Below are positions 17,101 to 25,098 of a stretch of DNA of 64,000 nucleotides, in pieces. The notes beneath the pieces are model-generated. The model worked only from the letters and a program-made list of their open reading frames with translations, was not told the DNA's origin and searched no databases. The stretch lies in assembly GCA_014193315.1 (NCBI GenBank), contig BJHS01000004.1, forward strand, positions 93,161-157,160. The letters run 5' to 3'. Made by a program: the position numbers and the translations under genes. This stretch comes from Verrucomicrobiota bacterium (GTDB lineage Bacteria; Verrucomicrobiota; Verrucomicrobiia; Opitutales; UBA953). Numbering within the stretch: position 1 is the stretch's first letter; each line of letters starts with the position of its first letter.

Positions 17101-18452
17101 ACACGCTCGCCGCTTTGGTCGCCAATGCGAAGCTCAGTGGTCCGGCCCGCGCCAAGGCGCTGGAGATGCTGCTGGCGCGCAAGCCGGCCAACGGCGTCGA
17201 ACTTGCGGATAAGTATGCCAAGGATGCCAAGGATGAGGTCGCCATGGTCGCGATCGGTGAACTCGCCCATCGCAACCCCACCCAAGGCCTTGTCGAGCTT
17301 GCGAAGGCCGCCAAGACCGGCTCGCCGGCCCGCCGTCAAGGCGCCTGGAAGGCTCTCGCCAAGCTGCCGGCCCCCGGGGTCGACGCCCTCTTCGTCGAAC
17401 AACTCGCCGCGCTCGGCGCCGCGAAGGGCGTCTCGCCCGCCGCCATCGAAATGCTCGAGGCCGCCGCGTTCCGCCCCGAAGCCTCCGTCAAGCAGGCCCT
17501 GACCAAGCTACAGGGCGCCTTGGCCGACCCGGCCAATCCCTTGGCCAAGTGGATGCCCGCCCTCGAAGGCGGCGACGCCACCAACGGTTTCGCGCTCTTT
17601 CAAGCCCTGCCCGCCGGTCAGTGCCTGCGCTGCCACCGCGCCTCGACCGACTCGCATGCCGCCGGCGGAGAAGCGGGCCCCAACCTCGCGGGTATCGCCA
17701 AGCGCGGCGACCGTCGCTACCTCCTTGAATCGATCGTGCAGTCCTCCGCCGTCGTGGTCGCGGGTTACGGCAGCGTGAACCTCGACCTCGCCAACGGCGG
17801 CGCCCTCACCGGCACGCTCCTGCAGGAGAAACCCGACTTCGTGGATGTCGACGTCGCCGGCAACCGCTGGCGCGTGGCCCGCAAGGATATCAAGGCCATG
17901 ACCGCGCCGGTGTCTGGCATGCCCGCCCTGGACGGCGTGCTTTCCCTCGGCGAGGTCCGCGACCTCGTCGCCTGGCTCGCGACCCTCGACAAGGGCGTCC
18001 TCGCGACCAAGGCCCCCGAGCCCAAACCGCTCGATATCGCCACGATCAAGCCCGTCGTCCATGCCGCCGGCGTCGATGCGGCCGTGATGACGCTGGGCAA
18101 GCAGCAGTTCGCATTGTGCTCCGCCTGCCATGGCCCGAACGCCGAAGGCTCCGTGATCGCGCCCCCACTGGCGAAGTCGAACTGGGTCAACGGTCCGGTC
18201 GAGAACCTCATCCGCATCCAGCTCCGCGGCCTGCAGGGACCGCTCACCGTCTCCGGCAAGGAATACAAGCTGCCCGGCCCGATGCCCGCCCAGGCCTACC
18301 AGACTGACGAGCAGATCGCGGCCGTGCTGACCTATGTCCGTAACAGCTTCGGCAACGTCGCCTCGCCGGTGACGCCGGCGCAGGTCAAGGCCCTGCGCGG
18401 CGAGGTCGGTAAGCCGATGCTGACCGAGGCGGACCTAGTCCCCGCGAAGTAA
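14124..18452 (+). CDS. giant exported PVC-type protein: GH32-N-like lectin domain, beta-propeller dehydrogenase, HEAT repeats, two cytochrome c domains
   Basis: 1442 residues; the Sec signal peptide is MKPSLLVPFTLCLGASILSA. Residues about 20-170 resemble the domain found before GH32 enzymes in PVC bacteria (GDAATGTLTSPDI, then WDIAEFKGKKG). Residues about 200-620 resemble the PVC membrane-bound dehydrogenase (DUF7133) beta-propeller (VTSPTAIAFGNDGSLYVAES; HFGLRNPKEIAFDDFGNG). Alanine-rich HEAT-like repeats run to about 1130. Two haem-c motifs follow: C1167-LRC-H1171 in a PVC haem domain, and C1332-SAC-H1336 in a class I cytochrome c with a GPMPAQ Met ligand. It probably oxidises a sugar-like substrate in the periplasm and passes electrons to cytochromes. 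I chose the ATG that gives the signal peptide; the frame upstream overlaps the methyltransferase gene. Confidence 0.88.
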   Translation: MKPSLLVPFTLCLGASILSADVKVIQAFEGDGFDSWQTTGTGFGLAPVTGRCEGVNGEFRNYGGNSLVCSGHRGDAATGTLTSPDIVLTHAFLGFLVGGGNHPGKTAIQLLVDGKVVREAVGKNSLTLVEVVWDIAEFKGKKGVLRLVDSEVGSWGFIAADHFVFSSTKEVKFATGGRSKPKAASNLVRVPGEGTAALEPGASLKETGGHKSTGVTSPTAIAFGNDGSLYVAESHRFRFGIEDDRNHLYWYHDDLAAATTADRLALHKKWSAKRSPEWMTAKSEKIRFLSDEQADGVFAKSRVFDEKFNDVLDGTGAGVMAWDDNVYFACIPRIWMLQDPKQDGVEGQRKVLQDGFGVRISLSGHDMNGFAIGYDGRVWGTIGDRGFNFTTKEGKKYDSRNRGAVFRFEPDGSDFEVVHFGLRNPKEIAFDDFGNGISVDNNSDQGDQARVVYVVEGADSGWEMEHQAMHTFHRSIGLEQRPPSRWMTEKVWELQNPVQPAFIIPPSAYITSGPSGLTYHPGAGYLEAEAKHFHICDYRGSAGGSGIWSFQLEPSGAGMKMVESHQLIWGVAATDVEYDWKGRLVVSDFITGWESHDAGRIITLSADKVWKPEAAATVAGLMKEGFTKRGSVELAALLAHADQRIRLRAQIELTRRPDAADRFEAATKSANPLERVHGIWGLGILARRGAAISPSEAFNGKSTPVAPLADRVAAANRLVPLLAHVDAEVRAQTVRALSEAPLNGNELPLGKLILDASPRVRSFAALAAARLGAGKYLPEVLTMLRENADADPVLRHAGSYAIDRMCRTAAAFDPVAQDADASVRLAAVIALRRRLDPSAARFVNDKSTVVADEAIRAVHDLALEPGRPAVAALLDTRDSRVWTPFMLRRLVHSAFRLGGEANAARVVGVAIDEKLPEEVRGEALRLLAQWANPYPVDQSTAHWNPLPPRDPKEVRASLTPALPRLLKGSSDTLKATLELVSLFQLDVASLPADTLAALVANAKLSGPARAKALEMLLARKPANGVELADKYAKDAKDEVAMVAIGELAHRNPTQGLVELAKAAKTGSPARRQGAWKALAKLPAPGVDALFVEQLAALGAAKGVSPAAIEMLEAAAFRPEASVKQALTKLQGALADPANPLAKWMPALEGGDATNGFALFQALPAGQCLRCHRASTDSHAAGGEAGPNLAGIAKRGDRRYLLESIVQSSAVVVAGYGSVNLDLANGGALTGTLLQEKPDFVDVDVAGNRWRVARKDIKAMTAPVSGMPALDGVLSLGEVRDLVAWLATLDKGVLATKAPEPKPLDIATIKPVVHAAGVDAAVMTLGKQQFALCSACHGPNAEGSVIAPPLAKSNWVNGPVENLIRIQLRGLQGPLTVSGKEYKLPGPMPAQAYQTDEQIAAVLTYVRNSFGNVASPVTPAQVKALRGEVGKPMLTEADLVPAK

Positions 18453-18471
18453 GACGCGTGGGTGGAAAACG

Positions 18472-18503
18472 AAAGGGGCGGTCCCGCGCGGGACCGCCCC
18501 TTT
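18472..18503 (+). terminator. rho-independent terminator, probably bidirectional
   Basis: A 15-bp perfect stem (AAAGGGGCGGTCCCG and its complement, 2-base loop) lies between the convergent ends of the giant cytochrome gene and the DUF2157 gene. A at the 5' side and T at the 3' side allow use from both strands. Confidence 0.85.
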
Positions 18504-18526
18504 TGCTTTCGCCCGTCCTGCTGGCT

Positions 18527-20848
18527 TCAGCGCGGGAGGGTCAAGCGGCGCGGGATCATCCGGTTGGTGCCGCCTTCTTCCCGGATCGTGATGTTACGCA
18601 GGCCTTCCTTGCGCACGAGGATGCTTTCCTGGGGGATCGTCGTGAAGGTCTGCTTCTCGCCCCGGGTCACCTTGAAGGTGACTATCAGCTCGTTGCCTAG
18701 CCGCTCTACGGAGACGATGGCGATCGTCGTCTGGCGGTCGGTCTCCTTATCCACGACGGAGATGAGGCAATCCTGGGTGAAGTCGGGCGGGACGGCGTTG
18801 CGGCCATTGAGCGGGGCCGGATGGAAGGCTTTCTCGAAGGCCTCCCGGCTCGTCACCAGGTCGGCCCGGAGGTAGCCCTGATTCTTCCCTTGGTAGAAGT
18901 GGTTCTCCAGTCGGCGGTAGGGCACGGCCACGCCGACCTCAGCGGTGGCTTCCTGCAGGCCGACGAGCCCGGCCCGCCCGTCCGGCAGGACGGCGACTTC
19001 CGCCAGCAGACGGCTTTGGTTGCGGAGCTTCTCCCATTTCAGGCCGGTGCCTTCCTCGACGTAGTAGGACTCGATGCCGGCGCGGAGCTCACCTCTGCCC
19101 CAGTTGCCGCTGCCTTTGCGGGCGAGCAGGAACGCTCCCGTGGCGGGTTTCGTCAGCGTCGGTTCGCCAAAACTGGACACCCCGTGGGCGGGGCGGCTCA
19201 AGGGAATGTAGACCCGGGTGTCGTCCGGGATCCTCGCATAGGACCCCAGGCGGTCTTGCGCGGGCTCCGGGAGCGTTTGCTCCCACTCCTTGGACAACGC
19301 TTCCTGCTGATCCTCGGTCAGCCTCTGGAAACCGTAGCTGAGGATCACATAGTCGCCGCGCAGGAGGCTGCGCGGGTCGACTGGTTCGCAAAGCAGGAGG
19401 TGCCGTTCCCCGGCGGCCAGCGGCCGGCTGTGGTCGTGGATCATCCAGCCCAGCACCGCGACCTGCAGGACGATCGCTCCGGCCAGCAGCGGGCGGCGGT
19501 AGGGGAGCAACGCGGCGATCCGCGTCTCGAGCCAGGTAGGGCGGAACTCGGGCATCGCCTCGACGAGGGCGGGCTCGCGCGGCTGGCGCCAGATCTTGGC
19601 CAGCACGAAGAGCACGGCGCCCAGGAGCAGGAAAATCATCGCCATGCCGAGGTAGCCCAGCTCCTTCTCGATGTCGGCGTAGCGCCAGAAGAGCCACGTC
19701 AGGAAGACGAGGGCGCCGTAGACGTAAGGGCGCAACCGGCTCTCGGCGAGCCCTTGGCGGATCAGGGCGACGGCCAGCAGCAGGGTCGTGACGTTGGCGA
19801 TGGCGGTGACGAGCACCCAGACGGACTCCCGTTCCCGGAAGCCGCGCAGGTCGAGGGCGCCGAGGAAGCCGACCGCAAGCGTCAGCAGGGCGATGAGGCC
19901 CATCCACGCCGCATGGCTGTCCTGACGCACCCGGGCGCGGTGGATGGCCCAACCCGCGAGCGCGGCGGTCGCCAAGGTATAGACGTGGTCGTGGCGCAGG
20001 AGGGACTCGCCGAATTCCCGCGGCATCCTGGCATCCAGGCTGCCGAGCGCCAAGGTGATGAAGGCCACGCTGCCCGCGCCGATGAAGCGGAAGCCCCGGC
20101 TGCGCGGGTCGCCCGTCGGGTGGAGCGCCGCGAGCACCAGCGGGAGGGCGAAGACGTGCACCGGGATATGACCGCCGAACAGGCCCCACAGAAAGAGGAA
20201 GGACCAGGCCAGCGCCCCCGTGAGGGCCGGGCGGGACCGGCGGTAGGCCGCCAGCGCGCTCGGGAGCAGGAGCAGCAGGAACGCAAGACGTTCGCCGTGA
20301 TGCAACCCATGTTGGCGCCACCACACGCCGTCCGACTCCATCAGCATCCAGCTGCCGGCGAGTGCGATCGTCAGCAGGTGCAGCACCGTGGCGTCGAGGA
20401 TCACGGCGAAGGGGATCGTGAAGAGGCACCAAGCCAGCACGGCGTCGGGGGCGTGCGCGTCGAGGTGGTAGATCTGGCCGATGAGGGCGATACCCGCCCC
20501 GTACATGATGCATCCGAGGAGGTGTCCGATCGTCGCGCCGCGTTCCCGGCCCGTATGGAAGCACCAGAGTCCCGCGCCTTGGATGATGAGCAGGGCCAAG
20601 AAGACGGTGGTCAGTTGGCTGCCGCGGGAAAACTCTGCCCAGTTATGGCTGATCACCAGCAGGATCGCGGCGCCGAAGAGCAGGACACCCAGGGTGCGCA
20701 GCGCGAAGGCCAGGGCGCCGGTCTCCGCCGGAGCCTCCGGGTAACGGGCCAGGATGCGCTCGCGCTGTTCCTTTTCGATCAGGCCTTCGGCATTCCAAGC
20801 CCCCGACTCGTTGACCAGCCAATCGCGGAAACCTTTGGGGAGGGGCAT
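18527..20848 (-). CDS. polytopic membrane protein, DUF2157 fused to a GDYXXLXY domain
   Basis: 773 residues from the ATG at 20846-20848. Residues 1-70 match the DUF2157 start (WLVNESGAWNAEGLIEKEQ), followed by about twelve hydrophobic segments to residue 420. A further transmembrane segment near 460 leads into a soluble domain with LLRGDYVILSYGFQRL, the GDYXXLXY signature. In other bacteria the DUF2157 membrane protein and the GDYXXLXY protein are often neighbouring genes; here they are one chain. The C-terminal 120 residues (about 650-773) contain KVTRGEKQTFTTIPQES and may be a further beta domain. Function is unknown; membrane location is clear. Confidence 0.8.
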   Translation of the reverse strand: MPLPKGFRDWLVNESGAWNAEGLIEKEQRERILARYPEAPAETGALAFALRTLGVLLFGAAILLVISHNWAEFSRGSQLTTVFLALLIIQGAGLWCFHTGRERGATIGHLLGCIMYGAGIALIGQIYHLDAHAPDAVLAWCLFTIPFAVILDATVLHLLTIALAGSWMLMESDGVWWRQHGLHHGERLAFLLLLLPSALAAYRRSRPALTGALAWSFLFLWGLFGGHIPVHVFALPLVLAALHPTGDPRSRGFRFIGAGSVAFITLALGSLDARMPREFGESLLRHDHVYTLATAALAGWAIHRARVRQDSHAAWMGLIALLTLAVGFLGALDLRGFRERESVWVLVTAIANVTTLLLAVALIRQGLAESRLRPYVYGALVFLTWLFWRYADIEKELGYLGMAMIFLLLGAVLFVLAKIWRQPREPALVEAMPEFRPTWLETRIAALLPYRRPLLAGAIVLQVAVLGWMIHDHSRPLAAGERHLLLCEPVDPRSLLRGDYVILSYGFQRLTEDQQEALSKEWEQTLPEPAQDRLGSYARIPDDTRVYIPLSRPAHGVSSFGEPTLTKPATGAFLLARKGSGNWGRGELRAGIESYYVEEGTGLKWEKLRNQSRLLAEVAVLPDGRAGLVGLQEATAEVGVAVPYRRLENHFYQGKNQGYLRADLVTSREAFEKAFHPAPLNGRNAVPPDFTQDCLISVVDKETDRQTTIAIVSVERLGNELIVTFKVTRGEKQTFTTIPQESILVRKEGLRNITIREEGGTNRMIPRRLTLPR

Positions 20849-21015
20849 GGAATGACGATTGGTGGAGGTCGGGAGGGAGGGCAAGGGTGGAAGCATGCGG
20901 GGCAGGTTTAGGGACCGGGGAAGGTGGAGGGGTCGTAGGCGAGTACAAAGGGCTGCAACGTGTGCTGTATCGAGCGTACCTGGTGCCTCTTTATGGGCGC
21001 TCTGCGCGGCCGAAA

Positions 21016-21131
21016 CATGGGGTCTGGCTTCGCCTCGCGAGGCGATGGCGTGCCTGACCTCGTGTGAAGGCCGAAGAACCGGCATGGGGTCAGGTACCAT
21101 CATGCTGCGCATGCTGAAGCCAGACCCCATG
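21016..21131. repeat. palindromic REP/MITE-like element with 15-bp terminal inverted repeats
   Basis: A 116-bp unit in the 379-bp gap between the DUF2157 gene and the aldolase terminator. Terminal arms CATGGGGTCTGGCTT (21016-21030) and AAGCCAGACCCCATG (21117-21131) are perfect inverted repeats. A second copy of the arm start, CATGGGGTCAGGTACC, lies inside at 21083-21098. Internal palindromes are CGCCTCGCGAGGCG (21031-21044) and GCATG-CTGCG-CATGC-like around 21100-21114. The arm type resembles sites mobilised by REP-associated Y1 (IS200-like) transposases; no transposase is in the window. The rest of the gap holds nothing else I can support. Confidence 0.65.
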
Positions 21132-21177
21132 CCTGCGGCCGACCAGGGACGGTCAGCCCTACCTTGGCCCCGGGAAA

Positions 21178-21206
21178 CAAAAAGCCCCGGCGGGTGCCGG
21201 GGCTTT
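21178..21206 (-). terminator. rho-independent terminator of the aldolase gene
   Basis: Stem AAAGCCCCGGC (21181-21191)/GCCGGGGCTTT (21196-21206), loop GGGT. Read on the minus strand it ends in TTTTTGTTT. Confidence 0.85.
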
Positions 21207-21227
21207 GGTCGGGAGGTGACGGTCGCC

Positions 21228-22301
21228 TTAGGCGATCGTCACTTCCTTCGTGAGGTAGACGTCTTGAATCGTGTGCAGGAGCTTCGCGCCTTCTTCGATC
21301 GGACGCTGGAAGGCCTTACGACCCGAGATGAGACCCTGGCCACCGGCGCGCTTGTTGATGACTGCGGTCTTGACGGCTTCGGCGAAGTCGTTGTTGCCCG
21401 AGGGGCCACCGGAGTTGATCAGGCCGATGCGTCCCATGTAGCAATTGGCGACCTGGTAGCGGGTGAGGTCGATCGGGTGATCGGTCGAGAGGTCGGTGTA
21501 CATGCGCTTGTCGATCTTGCCGTAGGAGGATTCCGTGGCTTGGATCGCGAGGTAGCCGCCGTTGTTCTCGGGGAGCTTCTGCTTGATGATGTCGGCGCAG
21601 ATCGTGACGCCGAGGTGGTTGGCCTGACCGGTGAGGTCGGCGGACACGTGGAAATCCTTCTCCTTCGTCTTGAAGGCGCTGTTGCGGGTGTAACACCAGA
21701 GGACGGTGGCCATGCCGAGCTCGTGGGCCTGCTGGAAGGCGTGGGAGACTTCGATGATCTGGCGGTTCGTCTCGGCAGAGCCGAAGTAGATCGTCGCCCC
21801 GACGGCGGCGCAGCCCATGTCGGCGGCCTGCTTCAGGGTGCCGTACATCACCTGGTCCCCGACGTTGGGGTAGGTGAGCAGCTGGTTGTGGTTGATCTTC
21901 ACCATGAACGGGATCTTGTGCGCGTAGCGGCGGGAGACGCTGCTGAGGACGCCGAAGGTGGAGCAGACCGCGTTGCAACCGCCTTCGATGGCGAGCTTCA
22001 CGATGTTCTCGCCGTCGAAGTAGATCGGGTTCTTGGCGAACGAGGCGCCGGCGGAGTGCTCGATGCCTTGGTCGACGGGCAGGATGGAAACGTAGCCGGT
22101 GTTGGCGAGGCGGCCGGAGCCGTAGAGGCGCTGTAGGTTGGCCAGGACACGGTTGTTGCGATCCGAGGCGGCGAAGGCGTGGTCGACCCAATCCGCGCGC
22201 GGGGCGTGGATCTGCTCCTTCTTGATCTTCGGGTTGTTGAACCCGAGGAGGTTTTCGGCTTCGGTGCCGAGGTGCTTTTGGATTTCGCTGTAGTGGCTCA
22301 T
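21228..22301 (-). CDS. fbaB: fructose-bisphosphate aldolase, class I (DhnA type)
   Basis: 357 residues, the length of bacterial DhnA-type class I aldolases. N-terminal [20 protein letters not shown], central [11 protein letters not shown], the Schiff-base region [12 protein letters not shown], and the phosphate-binding end [11 protein letters not shown] with RKAFQRP are all in the family order. It cleaves fructose-1,6-bisphosphate in glycolysis, supplying the gap-pgk-tpiA enzymes encoded at 40-43 kb. It is a monocistronic unit with its own terminator. The 144-bp leader contains a hairpin CCCCCT-CAAA-AGGGGG near 22339-22353 and no Shine-Dalgarno sequence. Confidence 0.95.
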   Translation of the reverse strand: MSHYSEIQKHLGTEAENLLGFNNPKIKKEQIHAPRADWVDHAFAASDRNNRVLANLQRLYGSGRLANTGYVSILPVDQGIEHSAGASFAKNPIYFDGENIVKLAIEGGCNAVCSTFGVLSSVSRRYAHKIPFMVKINHNQLLTYPNVGDQVMYGTLKQAADMGCAAVGATIYFGSAETNRQIIEVSHAFQQAHELGMATVLWCYTRNSAFKTKEKDFHVSADLTGQANHLGVTICADIIKQKLPENNGGYLAIQATESSYGKIDKRMYTDLSTDHPIDLTRYQVANCYMGRIGLINSGGPSGNNDFAEAVKTAVINKRAGGQGLISGRKAFQRPIEEGAKLLHTIQDVYLTKEVTIA

Positions 22302-22445
22302 GTTGCGTGGAAGAGGTGGGATCCGTTATACGAACGAACCCCCTCAAAAGGGGGAGTCCCGGGGCGGGCTTCAAGCCATAATTCATTTACCGCCATAAAT
22401 CCCAAGGCGGGCGCCTCCGGCTAGGCCGTTTTCAGGCGGGCCTGC

Positions 22446-24305
22446 TTAGATTTGCCAATCCGCGCTGGCCGTCGAGGCCGGGGCCGGCAGCTCGGGGTGC
22501 GGGGCGGTGACGATCCGGAGAACGGCTTCCCCCCCACCGGCGAGTTCCTTGGCGCGGCGCACCGCCTTGGCCAGGGCTAAGGTCGGGTTCGTCGGGTCCC
22601 AGGGAATCGCGTTGGCGGTGCCGACGGTCTCGATCAGCCCGGCGTTCTCGAAGATGGCCATGGTCTCGGGCTTGGCTTCGCAGAGGATCAGGTGTCGCCC
22701 GCCGGCGCGCAGGGTCTCGGCCAAGTCGCGCAGGAGCAGCACGCCGTTGGCATCGAGGTGGAGCGCCTCGCGGAATTTCACCACCAGCACCTTGAGGTTG
22801 GGGTCGGCGGAGGCCCGGCGCAGGTGGTCGTGGAACGCCTGGGTTGCACCGAAATGTAAGCTACCCTCGACGTGGAGGATGGAGATGCCGGTCGAGGCCT
22901 GCCCCGGGGGGCGGGCACGGAGTTCACCGGTCTCGGAGAAATCGTATTCCACGACCTCCGGTTTGGAGGTCTTGCGGAGGTAAAAGGCCACCGCCACCCC
23001 GGTCCCGAAGAAGATCGCCACATCCAGCGGCGCGACGAGGGCCGTGATGAAGGTCGCGAGGAAGACGCTGCGGTCCTGCGCCCCAGATTGCAGGATTAGA
23101 CGAATGACCGGGAGATTGGCGAGCTCGAGCTCGGCGGCGATGACGAGCATCGCCAGGCTTGCCAAGGGGACGTGGGCCACGAAGTAGCTCGCGAGGTAGC
23201 CAGCGGCCAGGATGAACGCGCCGCAGAACATCGAGGCGTAGGCGGTGCGCGCCCCGCTGCTTACGTTGAGGGCGGAGCGGGTGATGGAGCCCGACGCGGC
23301 CATCCCGCCCGTCAGGCAGCAGGCCAGGTTAGCCATCCCGAGGCCGAAGATCTCCTGATGCAAGTCGGACCCGCGACCGGTCTTGAGCGCGGAAGCGCGG
23401 GCGTTGGCCGTGCCTTCGATGATGACCAGCACCGCCAGCGCCAAGGCGGGGGAGAAGAGCGTGGAGAAGTTTCGGGCGGAAAATTCGGGAAGGTGCAGGG
23501 CGTTGGTCGTCCGGGCGGCGTCGCCCACGTAATGCACCAGGTCGGCGCGGCTCCCTTGCCCTTGCGCCACCGATTGCCCGAGGTAAGCGCCGAGCGAGGC
23601 CACCGCGATCGCGCCGAGGATGGCCTTGCCGGCACCATAGGGCTTACGCATCAGGTAATACACGATGGCGCTGACGACCGCCAAGCCTAGGTCGGGGTTC
23701 AGCAGGGCTTTGCCCGCGTGCGCCGTCGACCACAGGACCTCGAGCAAGGATTGCCCGCCGTGGTCGCCCGGCAGGTTCAAGGCCGTCGGTAACTGCAAGG
23801 CGATGACGCGCAGCGCGGCGGCCGCGATGTAGGCCGAGATCACCGTGCGCGGCACGAAATCGGCGAACCCGCCCAGCCGCAGCCAGGAAGCGAGCAGCAG
23901 GAACCCGCCCGTCATCAGCAGCAAGGTCGGTAAGGCGGCCACGCGTTGTTCCTGGGTGATGGCGCCTAAGGTCGCGAAAGCGCCCAGCAATAAGGCGGCG
24001 GAGGCATTGGTCGGGCCGGCCGAGAGGTTGGCCGAGCCGGCGAAGATCGGGGCGACAAAGGCCGCCACGCCGCAGCCGAGGATGCCGCACCACACCGGCA
24101 GGCCAGCCTTCATGGCAAAGGCCATCGCCATCGGGAAAGCCAGCAGCGCGACCGTCAGTCCCGCGACGAGGTCAGCCTTGAGGACTTGGCTGTTCGCTTC
24201 GCGGGCGACCGCCCCCAAGGGAAATAAAGCGGGACGTGGTCGCGCCCAGGCCTTGGTGAGGAGACCTTGCAGGTCCGAGAAGATGCCGACGAGACCACGG
24301 AGCAC
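22446..24305 (-). CDS. SulP-family anion permease with C-terminal STAS domain
   Basis: 619 residues, starting with GTG (24303-24305). About 11-12 membrane segments: the first conserved block DLVAGLTVALLAFPMAMAFA and the following IFAGSANLSAGPTN match the SulP substrate-site region (usual PTGPT-like). GMANLACCLTGGMAASGSITRSA is the second half-repeat signature. A STAS domain occupies about residues 480-570 (ISILHVEGSLHFGATQAF). Members carry sulfate, bicarbonate or organic anions with H+ or Na+; the substrate is not predictable here. Last gene of the kinase-clpS-DUF2017-SulP unit, 48 bp after DUF2017. Confidence 0.9.
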   Translation of the reverse strand: MLRGLVGIFSDLQGLLTKAWARPRPALFPLGAVAREANSQVLKADLVAGLTVALLAFPMAMAFAMKAGLPVWCGILGCGVAAFVAPIFAGSANLSAGPTNASAALLLGAFATLGAITQEQRVAALPTLLLMTGGFLLLASWLRLGGFADFVPRTVISAYIAAAALRVIALQLPTALNLPGDHGGQSLLEVLWSTAHAGKALLNPDLGLAVVSAIVYYLMRKPYGAGKAILGAIAVASLGAYLGQSVAQGQGSRADLVHYVGDAARTTNALHLPEFSARNFSTLFSPALALAVLVIIEGTANARASALKTGRGSDLHQEIFGLGMANLACCLTGGMAASGSITRSALNVSSGARTAYASMFCGAFILAAGYLASYFVAHVPLASLAMLVIAAELELANLPVIRLILQSGAQDRSVFLATFITALVAPLDVAIFFGTGVAVAFYLRKTSKPEVVEYDFSETGELRARPPGQASTGISILHVEGSLHFGATQAFHDHLRRASADPNLKVLVVKFREALHLDANGVLLLRDLAETLRAGGRHLILCEAKPETMAIFENAGLIETVGTANAIPWDPTNPTLALAKAVRRAKELAGGGEAVLRIVTAPHPELPAPASTASADWQI

Positions 24306-24353
24306 GGCCCCGTTGTCACCGAGGCCGCCCGGTCGTTCAACCGATTTCGTACT

Positions 24354-24818
24354 TTAATCGAAGGCCTCGGGGTCCAGCTGCAGGACGAGCGACTGTTGCA
24401 GTAAGCCGAAGCACGTGTAGCAGGCCAGCGCATGGCGCTTCTCGGTCGGCATTTGCTCGTCATCCAGTTCCGCCGCGGCTTCGAGCTCGGCGTCGGGGAT
24501 GTCCGCAAAGACCAGGTCGCGCAAGGCCATGCGGACGGCGGACAGGGCGCGGAGGAACGCGCAGGCCTGGGCTTCGTTGCGTAGGAGGATGACCGCCGGG
24601 TCGCCCTTGGCGTTGGCGAAGGCGGTGGCCAGCAGGCGGGCTTCCTCCGCGGCTTGGGCCGTCAGGGTGTCGGTCCAGAAGGCGGCCACCTCGGCGTCGT
24701 TGTCGGGAATCCCGGCGCGGTTTACGCTGACGCGGGCCGCGGCGGGTGCGATCAGGCGGAGCAGGTCGGTCAGGACGGTCCGGGCCTCGGCGGTCATGCT
24801 CAGGCGGAGCTCAGGCAT
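24354..24818 (-). CDS. DUF2017 family protein
   Basis: 154 residues from the ATG at 24816-24818 (MPELRLSMTAEARTVLTDLL). The start lies inside the end of clpS (8-bp overlap), so translation is coupled. Mostly helical, with an acidic middle (DIPDAELEAAAELDDEQ). DUF2017 genes are known mainly as neighbours of clpS in Actinobacteria. The same pairing here supports a functional link to the ClpS/ClpAP N-degron system, but the biochemical role is not established. The longer open frame upstream overlaps clpS completely and is rejected. Confidence 0.75.
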   Translation of the reverse strand: MPELRLSMTAEARTVLTDLLRLIAPAAARVSVNRAGIPDNDAEVAAFWTDTLTAQAAEEARLLATAFANAKGDPAVILLRNEAQACAFLRALSAVRMALRDLVFADIPDAELEAAAELDDEQMPTEKRHALACYTCFGLLQQSLVLQLDPEAFD

Positions 24819-25098
24819 CGGCTTCGAGGACGGCGCTGAGGTGCCATTGCTGCAATTCGAGGGCGAGGAGTTCGGCGCGCTCGCGCTCGCCCGTCCAGAC
24901 GGTCGCCCGGCCATCCTCGTGGACCTGACGCATGAGTCGCTTGGCTTCGCCGTTGGAGATGCGCAGCACGCTGACGAAAGCCACGACGACGTAGCCCGTG
25001 AAGTTAATCGGGTCGTTCAGCACGACCACGTTCCATTTCGGCGCCGGAGCGACGACCGACTCGGTCTTAATCTCAGGCTTGATCTTCGGATTGGCCAT
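24811..25098 (-). CDS. clpS: ATP-dependent Clp protease adaptor ClpS
   Basis: 95 residues. Core: KWNVVVLNDPINF (degron-pocket Asn-Asp) and MRQVHEDGRATVWTG (pocket His). The loop reads NDPIN as in actinobacterial ClpS rather than NDDYTP as in proteobacteria. It delivers N-degron substrates to ClpA or ClpC. The N-terminal extension (MANPKIKPEIKTESVV) is typical. The start lies 26 bp inside the end of the histidine kinase gene and the end overlaps DUF2017. No clpA, clpC or clpP is in the window. Confidence 0.92.
   Translation of the reverse strand: MANPKIKPEIKTESVVAPAPKWNVVVLNDPINFTGYVVVAFVSVLRISNGEAKRLMRQVHEDGRATVWTGERERAELLALELQQWHLSAVLEADA

Noticed and set aside
18821..20911. 696-codon plus-strand open frame opposite the DUF2157 gene
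   Set aside because: Composition is Q/E/R/G-rich noise typical of the antisense of a GC-rich membrane protein; no start context or family.
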